A DNA stretch of 31,627 bases from JARYLZ01 sp964388275 (GTDB lineage Bacteria; Bacteroidota; Ignavibacteria; SZUA-365), in assembly GCA_964388275.1 (NCBI GenBank), contig CAYLZD010000040.1:1-31627 (forward strand), written 5' to 3'. A program made the position numbers and the translations under genes. Shown here piece by piece: positions 16,655 through 24,905 of the stretch; positions within the stretch are counted from its first letter, which is position 1; each line of letters starts with the position of its first letter. The notes beneath the pieces are model-generated. The model saw only the letters and a program-made list of their open reading frames with translations. It was not told where the DNA came from and searched no databases.

Positions 16655-18871
16655 ATGAACATCAACGACAGACTGCCGTTTTCAAGAGTTGAATCAGGGC
16701 AATTCCGGCCGACACCGTCCGGCTTCGCCGCGTTTTCCGAGGATGAGCTGCGCTCCCTGATCCCGGGCGTGCAGGGGAAGGAAGTGCTTTTGATTTCCGA
16801 GACCGGCCGCATCGCATGGGCGAACAGGGCGTTTCTCGACGGTCTCGGTTATTCCGAGAAAGAACTCCACCAGCTTCCAGTCACGGACGTGGACCGCGCC
16901 ATGACGCGCGGCACCTGGTTGTCCACATGGTCGTCCATGAGGAAACTTCGAAGAATCATCAGCAGCGAGATAGAGCACAAAACAAAGAACGGCGCATCGC
17001 TCTGGAAGCGCTATTCCTCCTATTTCGTGCAGTATCAGGGCAAACAGTACATAATCTCAATAGGCGACCCGTTTATTCCGGGCGCGGCGGAAGCCCTGGA
17101 AACGCAGCCTACGGCGGCTGAAACCGCGGCGGAAGTTCCGACGGTTCAGCGTGACGCCGCCATACTGGCGACTGTCGGCGACGCCGTCATTATCGTCAAC
17201 CAACGGGGCGCCATAACAGAAGTGAACGCGCCGGCCATCAGGCTGTTCGGGCAGCTCCGGACGGATATCATAGGCCGCTCCTGCGCAGACGCGCGCTGGG
17301 GGTTTTCTGATCCGGGCGGCAATCCGTTGCGTCTGGCGGAACATCCCATAATGGTTGCTCTCGTCGACGAATCCCCGGTTATCGACGAGAAAATAGGCAT
17401 CAGCACTCAAGACGGAGGCGTGCAGCTGCTCGACGTGAATGTACAACCGCTGTACGATTCGGCCCGCGAGCTGCGCGGGGCGGTTGCGGCGCTGCGTCCG
17501 GCCACCATGGAAAACGAACCGTATCGCAACGCGGACGGCGCGTCACTGCACTCCATCCTCGACGGACTTCGCCGCCGCTTGCTCTACTCGGCGACGCGAG
17601 ATGAAGCACAACGCCGGGTGTGCGACGCGCTAGCCGTCGACGGAGGTTATGCGCTTGCGTTTTTCGGCATACTCAGGCCCGGCGACAGGAGGGTTTTCGC
17701 CGAAACCTGGGCCGGCTCCGGGGCGGATTTTCTGTTGAAAGTCAAAATTCGGGTCGAAGAAGGCGACCACGGCCTTAATCCGATAGCGGCTTGTCTTCTC
17801 AACGGAAAGATTACTATCGTCTCCGACACTCAATCGGACCCGTCCTTCGGCCTCTGGAAAAAACAAGCGATGCTCGCCGGCATAGCGTCCATGTGTTGCC
17901 TGCCCCTCGAATCCGGAATATCCGCGAAAGAGGTACTCTGTATCGGCTCCTCGGCGCCGGGCATGTTCGGTGAATCCGAGTCGGAGAATCTTGTGCAGAT
18001 GGCCGGCTTCACGTCGTTCGTGCTGTCGGCATTGAACGCGCGTGAAACATGCGGCAGGATATCCGGTGAAGCCGGACTGTTGAGGCGACAGCTCGCGGCC
18101 GTTTACGACTCTTCGGACACCGCGGTATGCATTTTCGAAGCGGCCCAGCCCTTCCGCTGCGTATCCGCGAACGCGGCGTTCAATCGCATGCTCGACGAAC
18201 CGTACAGGACGACCGGAGCGCATGATTTCTACGTGAGCGATTTCTTGCACGCGGCCGAGCATCGTGAACTTTTCGACTCGCTCGCCGATGCGTTGCAGAC
18301 GAACGCGGATACTTCCGGGGAATTCATGGTTCAACTTCCGGACGGGGAAGTCCGGCCCAAGAGCTGGTCTATTGAAACAGTCGGGAACGAAGAGGGCGCT
18401 CAATACCTGATTTACACCTGCCGCCCGGCTGCCGGCAGCGGCCCGCCGGCAGCGGCGTCCGAACTCGTCGCGAAAAACACGCCGCCGAAACGGAAAGCGA
18501 GTCCGGGCCGGAAGAAATCCGGGACGGCGGAATGCAGGATAGAAATGCCGACGCCTCCGAAGAGGACGCGCCAGGACAAGAAGACCGTGATGCTCTTCGA
18601 CCTCGGTCGAGTGACCGCCTGCAATCCCGCCGCGGCGGAACTGCTCGGGATCGACGCCGATATGCTCGAACGCGATCTTCCGCTCGCGGACCTTCTGCCG
18701 GAATCCGAGGAGTTCCGCGGCGGTCTGACCGAAGCCGTGGCAGCCAAGGGCGATACGCATGAATTCGACTTCACCAACAAGGCGCGTAAGGGTGTTATAG
18801 GATGCTCGGTTTCAATCGCCCATCGCGAAGACGGGGTGACCGCGCTCACACTGCTTCTGAAGGCGCGCTGA
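16655..18871 (+). CDS. PAS-PAS-GAF-PAS-PAS sensor protein without an output domain
   Basis: 738 residues, no signal peptide or membrane span, so a cytoplasmic sensor. Domains in order: PAS 1 about 40-135 (LISETGRIAWANRAFLDGLGY), PAS 2 about 165-285 (GDAVIIVNQRGAITEVNAPA), GAF about 298-460, and PAS 3 about 475-590 (VCIFEAAQPFRCVSANAAFN). A basic, probably flexible linker follows about 605-640 (PKRKASPGRKKSG), then PAS 4 about 642-738 (VMLFDLGRVTACNPAAAELL), which reaches the C-terminus. No histidine kinase, GGDEF, EAL, HTH or phosphatase region is present, and the following gene is alanine racemase only 19 nt later. It may act through protein-protein contacts or be half of a split signalling system. 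Ligands are unknown; the GAF domain shows conserved Cys residues (SMCCLPL) of undetermined meaning. Confidence 0.8.
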   Translation: MNINDRLPFSRVESGQFRPTPSGFAAFSEDELRSLIPGVQGKEVLLISETGRIAWANRAFLDGLGYSEKELHQLPVTDVDRAMTRGTWLSTWSSMRKLRRIISSEIEHKTKNGASLWKRYSSYFVQYQGKQYIISIGDPFIPGAAEALETQPTAAETAAEVPTVQRDAAILATVGDAVIIVNQRGAITEVNAPAIRLFGQLRTDIIGRSCADARWGFSDPGGNPLRLAEHPIMVALVDESPVIDEKIGISTQDGGVQLLDVNVQPLYDSARELRGAVAALRPATMENEPYRNADGASLHSILDGLRRRLLYSATRDEAQRRVCDALAVDGGYALAFFGILRPGDRRVFAETWAGSGADFLLKVKIRVEEGDHGLNPIAACLLNGKITIVSDTQSDPSFGLWKKQAMLAGIASMCCLPLESGISAKEVLCIGSSAPGMFGESESENLVQMAGFTSFVLSALNARETCGRISGEAGLLRRQLAAVYDSSDTAVCIFEAAQPFRCVSANAAFNRMLDEPYRTTGAHDFYVSDFLHAAEHRELFDSLADALQTNADTSGEFMVQLPDGEVRPKSWSIETVGNEEGAQYLIYTCRPAAGSGPPAAASELVAKNTPPKRKASPGRKKSGTAECRIEMPTPPKRTRQDKKTVMLFDLGRVTACNPAAAELLGIDADMLERDLPLADLLPESEEFRGGLTEAVAAKGDTHEFDFTNKARKGVIGCSVSIAHREDGVTALTLLLKAR

Positions 18872-18890
18872 TCCGGAAGCGACCGGGCGA

Positions 18891-20063
18891 ATGATGGACC
18901 GGGTCTTCGAAGACGAATCCATTGTCCTAAGGCCTACCGTAGTCAGAGTGGACCTCTCGGCGCTCGAGCACAACCTGCGTGCCGTCCGCTCGCTGGTCGG
19001 AACCGCGCGCATAATGGCGACGGTCAAGGCGAACGCGTACGGACACGGACTGACCCGCACGGCTGAAGAACTGCTGGGTTTCGGGGCCGACGAACTCGGC
19101 GTGGCTTTCCTCGAGGAAGGCATCGCCCTCCGCAAGGCGGGAATCACGGCGCCCATACTGGTCCTCGGAGGCATAATCGGAAACCAGATTGCGCATTTCC
19201 TCGAATACGACCTGCAGATAACGGCTTCGTCCGTCATGAAACTGAGGCAGATAGAGGAAACGGCCGCCGCCATGAACAGGCGGGCGAAAGTCCATATCAA
19301 GATCGACACCGGAATGGGACGCATAGGCGTCAGGCCGGCCGGCGCTCATCAGCTGTTTGAAGCGGCCGTACGGGCGCCTCACTGCGAGCTGCGCGGTGTG
19401 TTCACCCATTTTTCCTCCTCGCACGCGGCGGATCACTCCTCGACCCGACGCCAGCTGGAAAGCTTCCTCGAAGCCCTGGAATTCTTCCCCGGTCGGTCGC
19501 TGGCAATGCCCCTCCGCCACGCCGCGAATTCCGGCGCGATACTTCAGCACCCCGACACGATCCTGGACATGGTGCGGCCCGGAATAATGCTCTACGGCGT
19601 ATATCCCGACCCCGCGACGAAACGGACCGTGGAGCTTCGTCCGGCCCTCTCGTTCCTTACACGCGTGGTGTACTTCAAAGCGGTGCCCGCAGGCTTCGCC
19701 ATCGGTTACGATCACAGCTGGACCGCGGTCCGGCCGACGCGCATCGTTACGCTGCCTGTCGGCTACGGCGACGGTTATCCGAGAAAACTCTCGAACCGCG
19801 GCGAGGTGCTGATCGGCGGCAAACGATATCCGATAGCGGGAATGATGTCGATGGACCAGTGCATGGTCGATATAGGCGAGGATTCCGCTTACAACGGCGA
19901 CGAGGTTATTCTGATAGGCCGGCAGGGTGACGACGCCGTCACGGTGGAAGAGATAGCCGAACACATCGGAGGCATACCCTACGAGGTGCTTACTCTTATA
20001 GGAAACCGCGTGCCGAGGGAATACTCGCATCCGCGCGGCGAAGACAGCGGCGGCGTGTCATAG
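18891..20063 (+). CDS. alr: Alanine racemase
   Basis: 390 residues. It interconverts L- and D-alanine for peptidoglycan synthesis, using PLP. The PLP lysine is Lys46 in ATVKANAYGHG and the second catalytic base Tyr273 in IGYDHSW. The substrate-site stretch KIDTGMGRIGV, RPGIMLYGVYP and the C-terminal LPVGYGDGYPR and MSMDQCMVDIG motifs are all in place, and the length is normal, so the enzyme should be active. Two adjacent ATGs (18891 and 18894) are possible starts. It follows the PAS/GAF sensor by 19 nt on the same strand, so both may share a transcript. Cytoplasmic. Confidence 0.96.
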   Translation: MMDRVFEDESIVLRPTVVRVDLSALEHNLRAVRSLVGTARIMATVKANAYGHGLTRTAEELLGFGADELGVAFLEEGIALRKAGITAPILVLGGIIGNQIAHFLEYDLQITASSVMKLRQIEETAAAMNRRAKVHIKIDTGMGRIGVRPAGAHQLFEAAVRAPHCELRGVFTHFSSSHAADHSSTRRQLESFLEALEFFPGRSLAMPLRHAANSGAILQHPDTILDMVRPGIMLYGVYPDPATKRTVELRPALSFLTRVVYFKAVPAGFAIGYDHSWTAVRPTRIVTLPVGYGDGYPRKLSNRGEVLIGGKRYPIAGMMSMDQCMVDIGEDSAYNGDEVILIGRQGDDAVTVEEIAEHIGGIPYEVLTLIGNRVPREYSHPRGEDSGGVS

Positions 20064-20159
20064 AAAGCGCGGCCGGCCGTCCGATGCGGCGCCGCCGGGC
20101 GCGGTGATCGGTTTGTCGAATCCCGGAAATTGTCGGCGTCGGCTTGAACGCTTCTTATT

Positions 20160-21710
20160 CTAAAACGCCCACAACAGCGTCAACACGGCGCAAACGGCGG
20201 TGATCAGGATGGAGATTATGAACATCGTCCTGATGACTTTCGACTCTTCGCCGATGCGGTCGATGCTCGCCGCGGCGTTCTGGAGTTTTGCCGGGGATAT
20301 AACGCTTGCAAGTCCGCCGCCGATGCCGGAAGCAGCCGCGACCAGCAGACCCACGGCGCCTATCTTCTCGGCCGTCGACAGGTGCAGGGCGGTGAGCATC
20401 GCTATGGAGGAGGTCTCGGAGCCGCTTATGAAACCGCCGAGCAGTCCGAGAAACGGCGCGATCAGCGGATAAAGCCTTCCGAAAATGTCGGCGGCCGCGC
20501 CCGCCACCACATAAACCATGTTGTGCGCCGGTTCCGCCAGCTGCCAGTCGGCGCCCTTGCCCGAATGGTTGATGATGAACGCGATGGCGAAGAATATCGC
20601 GGCGGCGAAGACGGGCCTGGGGGCCCGCTTGATCCATTTCCTGTATGAGATAGACAGCTGCGCCTTGGTGGGCTTGAGAAACGGGAATGCCAGCACCGTG
20701 CTGACAAGTATCCAGAAATACGCCTGCCAGAACACGCGCAGCTTCTCGGGCGCGCCGGGTATGATCTCGATAGGCATGGCCATCCGCTTGAAGAACAGAT
20801 CGAAGAAAGGCAGAAAAGGCGCGTTCACTATCAGAGACACGGCGGTCAGGATTATCCACGGCGAGACAGCTCTCGACAGGGACATGGACTTCTCCGCGGC
20901 GAGATCGTCCGGCTGCAGCTTCGCGCGGTCTATTATTTTTCCGCCCGTGACTTTCAGATACACGAGCATCACGAGTATTACGCCGATGCCCGCGGCTATG
21001 CCCGTCAATGTTACCAGGCCGATTGCGTTCATTCCTATCGCGATGAATCCGGCGGTAAGACCGGAGAGCGCGGTGGGGACAAAACCCTTGAGCATCAGCT
21101 TCCATCTCCCGACTATCCACAGCATTCCGAAAGCGATGCAGGTGCTGATGACCGGCATGTAGCGGGCGAACAAATGCCCCACTTCATCCACGGGCATGTT
21201 GACGAAATTGGCGAAGACGACCACGGGCACGCCCAGCAATGCGTATGTGCATAGCGCGTCGTACCCTATCGCGGGCAGCGCGATGGCCACGAAGGACGTG
21301 TAGCCCAGCGCCAGCATGATGGGCGGCAGTATGGAAACCGGCACCGCGCCCAACGCGGTGAGCAGCGTGCCGAAACCGATGTTGATGATCAGAATCTGGG
21401 CGACCTGGTTCATGGGCGATACCGATTTTATCAGCGCCACCAGACGCTTGATCGCTCCCGTCTCCATCATCACCGTCATCTGGTAAAGAGACGTGGCCAC
21501 CACTATCGATATCGGCAGCGAGGCGAGCAGACCGGCCACGCTCACGCCGAAGACGACGGACAGCGGCGTTTCGAAGTAGAGCCAGGCGGCCAGCACCGCA
21601 ACCACCCACCCGATGAGACCGGCGATATCGGCGGCGGTGCGCCGCAGGGTGAGAAGCAGGAATACTATGATGATCGGTGAAAGAGCGAGGAGGACCGGTA
21701 GTATGCCCAT
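20160..21710 (-). CDS. L-lactate permease (LctP/LldP family)
   Basis: 516 residues from the ATG at 21708-21710; the frame is open upstream to 21827 but that extension is not family-like, and no clear Shine-Dalgarno site precedes the chosen ATG. At least 12 membrane spans are visible. The N-terminal SPIIIVFLLLTLRRTAAD, the MMETGAI segment, and the near-C-terminal GLLGGFISGSETSS and SGIGGGLASVISPAKLQNA are hallmarks of lactate permeases. It imports lactate, and probably glycolate, with protons. It is convergent with alr across a 96-bp gap without an obvious terminator. No lactate dehydrogenase gene lies in the window. Confidence 0.93.
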   Translation of the reverse strand: MGILPVLLALSPIIIVFLLLTLRRTAADIAGLIGWVVAVLAAWLYFETPLSVVFGVSVAGLLASLPISIVVATSLYQMTVMMETGAIKRLVALIKSVSPMNQVAQILIINIGFGTLLTALGAVPVSILPPIMLALGYTSFVAIALPAIGYDALCTYALLGVPVVVFANFVNMPVDEVGHLFARYMPVISTCIAFGMLWIVGRWKLMLKGFVPTALSGLTAGFIAIGMNAIGLVTLTGIAAGIGVILVMLVYLKVTGGKIIDRAKLQPDDLAAEKSMSLSRAVSPWIILTAVSLIVNAPFLPFFDLFFKRMAMPIEIIPGAPEKLRVFWQAYFWILVSTVLAFPFLKPTKAQLSISYRKWIKRAPRPVFAAAIFFAIAFIINHSGKGADWQLAEPAHNMVYVVAGAAADIFGRLYPLIAPFLGLLGGFISGSETSSIAMLTALHLSTAEKIGAVGLLVAAASGIGGGLASVISPAKLQNAAASIDRIGEESKVIRTMFIISILITAVCAVLTLLWAF

Positions 21711-21851
21711 GCGAGGTTCGTGTTGTTTATTGACTCGGGTGAGAAGGCGCGCGCCGTATCCAAGCGGCTGCAGCGCGCAATATACGCGAGCTGAAATACA
21801 ATCTGAAGCGTGCGCGGCCGGCAGCACCTCTATTTGCTGCGTTTTCCGTGG

Positions 21852-22173
21852 CTGCGTTTTCCGTGTATGAACACTCCGCCGCCCCAGCGTTTGTACCCTA
21901 CGATGAAGACGTGATCCGTAATTGCCGAGATACCAAGGAACCAGATGTTTTTATCGAGGAATTCCATGAAATCGTGAAACGTACGGCCATTGTAGTGAGT
22001 GATCATTCCATCCGTTCCAGCGAAGAATAAATCGTTACGGGCTGATCCACGGATCCGGGTGTACCCGTGAGGATGGAGATCGAATAACGGATGTACCATC
22101 CCGGTTCCTGTTACCGAATACCGGCCGAGCCGGAGTCCGGACAACCACACGCTGTCGTCCCCGGGGAATCCCC
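21852..22173. repeat. Direct repeat block I, copy 1 (pairs with 24086-24407)
   Basis: About 320 bp aligned without gaps to 24086-24407 at a constant offset of 2234, with only scattered substitutions. It covers the 3' halves of the two propeller-like pseudogenes and shows a recent duplication. Confidence 0.85.
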
Positions 22174-22183
22174 AGGAAACCAT

Positions 22184-22365
22184 GATCCGTTCAGGTATTT
22201 GGCCACGCGGCTTTGGTGGCCGGCGAAATAGATTTCCCCCGTGTCCTTCGCCCAGATACGAAGTCCTGCCGAGGCGATGTCCGGGCCGAAGCGCGGGTAC
22301 GGGTACTGCTTGACGGAAGTGTACGCGCCCCGCGTGGTCAGGTGCGCGATCGCGCCTGCTTCCGA
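22184..22365. repeat. Direct repeat block II, copy 1 (pairs with 24607-24788)
   Basis: About 182 bp matches 24607-24788 at offset 2423 with few mismatches. The change of offset from block I (2234) defines a 189-bp deletion in copy 1. The homology ends abruptly at TCCGA on the upstream side. Confidence 0.85.
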
Positions 22366-22743
22366 CGATTACCAGATATTGTCGCGACGGAACACCCACA
22401 GCGCATTCAGAATGGGATAGCTGCTTTGCGTGTCAGGATGCTTATGCGGATCGATCGTCAGAGTATCGTTCGGATCTATCGGCAGGCTTATCGGTGTGAG
22501 ACTGCTCCCGTTCCACAGGAAGGCGTTGACCTGAGGCCGGATGTAGGGGCCGGTCCGTTCGATCTTTCCCACTGCTTGCTCGCTCCGCCGGTCAGAAACA
22601 GTTGACATCTCTTGCGCGCGCGCGTCTATTATTGTTCCCCGTAAAGCTTACGTAACGGTTGGATTCGTCATCTGCATGGTGTAGATTCCTGCAGAAAGTA
22701 TGCATATTGATACTTGCTCTTTCAGATTACATGAATTCATGAG

Positions 22744-23928
22744 ATGGCAGGAATGATCCCGAGAGAAATAAGCCCGATATTGGTAGAAATGACACGCGCA
22801 TACCCCGTGGTCACAGTCACCGGGCCGCGACAGTCAGGCAAGACGACAATCTGCCGTCATGTGTTCCCCGATTTCGAGTACCGGAATCTGGAAGCTCCGG
22901 ATGTCCGCGGCTATGCGCTGGACGATCCACGAGGGTTTCTCAAATCGCATGCAAAGGGCGTCATCATCGATGAGATCCAGCGGGCGCCGCATCTTCTCTC
23001 CTACATTCAGACGATAGTGGATGAACGAAACGAGCCGGGACAATTCGTTATAACCGGCAGCCAGCAGTTCGAAGTCATGAACGCGATCAGTCAATCGCTC
23101 GCCGGTCGCACGGCCCTGCTGAAACTCCTCCCGTTCTCCATCGAGGAACTGCGCGGGCATCTTCCAAAGCTTCGCATCGACACGCTGTTATTCACCGGAT
23201 TCTATCCGCGAATCCACGATCGGATGCTGCAACCGACGAGGGCGCTGGGAGATTATTTCGAAACCTACGTGGAACGGGACCTTCGGCAATTGGCATCGAT
23301 TCAGGATCTTTCGGCCTTCGAACGGTTTGTCCGGCTCTGTGCCGGACGGATCGGGCAGCCGCTCAACCTCGTCGGCCTCGGCAACGATGCGGGTGTTTCC
23401 CATGCGACGGTCCGGAAATGGCTGACCCTCCTGGAAGCGAGCTATATCGTCTTTCTTCTGCGACCGTGGCACGCGAACATCTCAAAACGATTGGTGAAAA
23501 CACCAAAGCTCTATTTTTACGATGTGGGACTGGCAAGCTTCCTTCTCGGCATAGATGAGGAAGCGCAACTGCGGCGGGATCCGCTGAGGGGGCACTTGTT
23601 CGAGAACATGCTCGTCATGGAAGCCGTGAAATATCGCCTGAACCGGGGGAAGCGGAGCAATCTGCATTTCTATCGAGAGAGCAACGGAACGGAAATCGAC
23701 CTCATCGCGGAACAGGGCCGTTCACTGGCCGCCGTGGAAATGAAATCCGGTGAAACAATCAACCGCGATTTCTTCAAGGGATTCGGACATCTGGCGCGCG
23801 TCGCGGGCGACGCCTGGTCGATCAGCAACGGATTGCTCTATGGAGGCACGGAACGGCAAGACCGCAGCGACGTTCGCGTTCGTGGCGCACTGGATTGCCA
23901 TGCGCTCTTCCGGGATCTCGGACTCTGA
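22744..23928 (+). CDS. AAA_14/DUF4143-type ATPase
   Basis: 394 residues. The AAA core shows Walker A GPRQSGKT (27-34), Walker B VIIDEIQ (73-79) and sensor-1 TGSQQF (104-109). The C-terminal DUF4143 half includes YFETYVERDLRQL, RLVKTPKLYFYDVGLASFLL, HLFENMLVMEA and a nuclease-like NGTEIDLIAEQGRSLAAVEMK segment (E/D...E.K pattern). The family is common in bacteria and archaea, often horizontally spread, and its molecular role is not settled. ATG 22744 is used here; ATG 22753 (MIPREI) matches the usual family start and may be the real one, and neither has a good ribosome-binding site. It is complete and apparently intact, although surrounded on both sides by opposite-strand pseudogene fragments, which suggests insertion into that locus. 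Confidence 0.9.
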   Translation: MAGMIPREISPILVEMTRAYPVVTVTGPRQSGKTTICRHVFPDFEYRNLEAPDVRGYALDDPRGFLKSHAKGVIIDEIQRAPHLLSYIQTIVDERNEPGQFVITGSQQFEVMNAISQSLAGRTALLKLLPFSIEELRGHLPKLRIDTLLFTGFYPRIHDRMLQPTRALGDYFETYVERDLRQLASIQDLSAFERFVRLCAGRIGQPLNLVGLGNDAGVSHATVRKWLTLLEASYIVFLLRPWHANISKRLVKTPKLYFYDVGLASFLLGIDEEAQLRRDPLRGHLFENMLVMEAVKYRLNRGKRSNLHFYRESNGTEIDLIAEQGRSLAAVEMKSGETINRDFFKGFGHLARVAGDAWSISNGLLYGGTERQDRSDVRVRGALDCHALFRDLGL

Positions 23929-24066
23929 ACACGCCACGATGATCGTACCGGCCAACTCCATGAACCGGCGAGATGCGTCCATTGTACAAATGAATGATCG
24001 ACCCATGGTTGCCGATTGGGAAAAAACAACAAGCGAAATCACACAGGACGAGATGAGCGGTTTCAT
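23929..24066 (-). pseudogene. N-terminal remnant of a third propeller-like protein gene
   Basis: An AGGAGG site 8 nt upstream of the ATG at 24064-24066 starts a signal-peptide-like sequence (MKPLISSCVISLVVFSQSAT). The neighbouring frame contains a propeller-type segment (NHGSIIHLYNGR), and the first frame then gives RFMELAGTI, so frameshifts interrupt it. The frame runs on antisense into the 3' end of the ATPase gene and is not a real protein beyond that. It may be the missing N-terminus of copy 1 (21830-22608), separated from it by the ATPase. It lies 12 nt past the stop of copy 2, so the family was once a tandem array. Confidence 0.5.
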
Positions 24067-24085
24067 GACTCATTCCTCCTATTTG

Positions 24086-24407
24086 GTGCGTTTTCCGTGT
24101 ATGAACACTCCGCCGCCCCAGCGTCTGTACCCTACGATGAAGACGTGATCCGTGATTACCGAGATACCAATGAACCAGATGTTTTTTTCGAGAAATTCCG
24201 TGAAATCGTGAAACGTACGGCCATTGTAGCGAGTGATCACTCCATCCGTTCCAGCGAAGAATACATCGTTCCGGGCTGATCCACGGATCCGGGTGTACCC
24301 GTGAGGATAGAGATCGAATAACGGATGCACCATCCCGGTCCCTGTTACCGAATACCGTCCGAGCCAGAGTCCGGACAACCACACGCTGTCGTCCCCGGGG
24401 AATCCCC
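24086..24407. repeat. Direct repeat block I, copy 2 (pairs with 21852-22173)
   Basis: Gap-free partner of 21852-22173, offset 2234, with scattered point differences. It contains the C-terminal part of the propeller-like pseudogene. Confidence 0.85.
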
Positions 24408-24606
24408 GGATGACATGTGGCCGGCCGAAAAACACACTATCACTCAGGACGGGACGCCTTCCTTCCAGATGGTTCGCCACGCGTTATCCTCGAACATCTT
24501 GAAGGAGGATTCCGGTTAGTTGCTCGTGACGAGGAAGAGACTCGTTGGCGTGCCGAAAATCTCTTCCGCTTTTTCGTCCTCGTTACCGGCAGGGATGGGA
24601 GTCCAC

Positions 24607-24788
24607 GATCCGTTCAGGTACTTGGCTACACGGCTTTGGTGGCCGGCGAAATAGATTTCCCCCGTGTCCTTCACCCGGATACGAAGTCCTGCCGAGGCGA
24701 TGGCCGGGCCGAAGCGCGGGTACGGGTACTGCTTGACGGAAGTGTACGCGCCCCGCGTGGTCAGGTGCGCGATCGCGCCTGCTTCCGA
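24607..24788. repeat. Direct repeat block II, copy 2 (pairs with 22184-22365)
   Basis: Partner of 22184-22365 at offset 2423. The 199 bp between blocks I and II here compare with only 10 bp in copy 1, which defines the 189-bp deletion there. Confidence 0.85.
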
Positions 24789-24804
24789 GAAGTGAAAAGA
24801 GGAT

Positions 24805-24833
24805 TTGACAAAAAAACGCCCTTGCCTTAAGTT
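24805..24833 (+). promoter_or_regulatory. Strong sigma70-like promoter of the alginate-export-type barrel gene
   Basis: A consensus -35 box TTGACA (24805-24810) and TAAGTT (24828-24833) are separated by 17 nt. Transcription would begin near 24840, giving a leader of about 66 nt before ATG 24906. This is the best promoter match in the window and begins only 17 nt from the truncated edge of the pseudogene. Confidence 0.6.
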
Positions 24834-24905
24834 TCCGCATCGGCAGCCGCCCGCATTCCCCGCCCGATGCGCTGCTTCAATCGATTCAACAACCAGAGAC
24901 CGATC

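Larger units (their letters stand above)
21830..22608 (-). pseudogene. Broken beta-propeller-like surface protein gene, copy 1
   Basis: Minus-strand remnant read in two frames. The first frame (from 22608) encodes propeller-like sequence (QVNAFLWNGSSLTPISL ... ALWVFRRDNIW) and hits an in-frame TAA at 22369-22371. The same frame then continues convincingly (SSEAGAIAHLTT, GEIYFAGHQSRVAKYLNGSW) before a junction near 22177. After it the homology resumes in another frame (GFPGDDSVWLSGL ... YTRIRGSARND ... HGKRSK, TAG at 21830). Relative to copy 2 it lacks exactly 189 bp at that junction. The 3' end carries a tandem 15-bp duplication (21836-21850 and 21851-21865) repeating HGKRS. No valid start or signal peptide remains. 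Similar repeat proteins are recalled from Ignavibacteria-type genomes, but no function is assigned. Confidence 0.75.
24079..24788 (-). pseudogene. Broken beta-propeller-like surface protein gene, copy 2
   Basis: Homologous to copy 1. From 24788 the frame encodes SEAGAIAHLTT, then GEIYFAGHQSRVAKYLNGSW, and continues with EEIFGTPTSLFLVTSN to a TAA at 24516-24518. Beyond this stop the same frame stays protein-like (ESSFKMFEDNAWRTIWKEGV) before a one-base shift near 24450. The rest (LSDSVFFGRPHVIRGFPGDD ... YTRIRGSARNDVFFAGTDG ... HGKRTK, TAG at 24079) is in a different frame. Thus it has at least one nonsense codon and one frameshift. Its 5' part is missing: homology stops at 24788, and 16 nt beyond lies the promoter of the divergent barrel gene. 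The open frame upstream to 24914 is antisense to that gene's leader and N-terminus and is not part of the family. Confidence 0.75.

Noticed and set aside
17630..20030. Long minus-strand frames (17630-18760 and 18927-20030)
   Set aside because: Antisense to the sensor gene and to alr, whose catalytic motifs are clear.
23722..23928. Continuation of the minus-strand frame from 24066 into the ATPase gene
   Set aside because: It is antisense to the conserved C-terminal half of the DUF4143 ATPase; only the part beyond 23928 is treated as a remnant.
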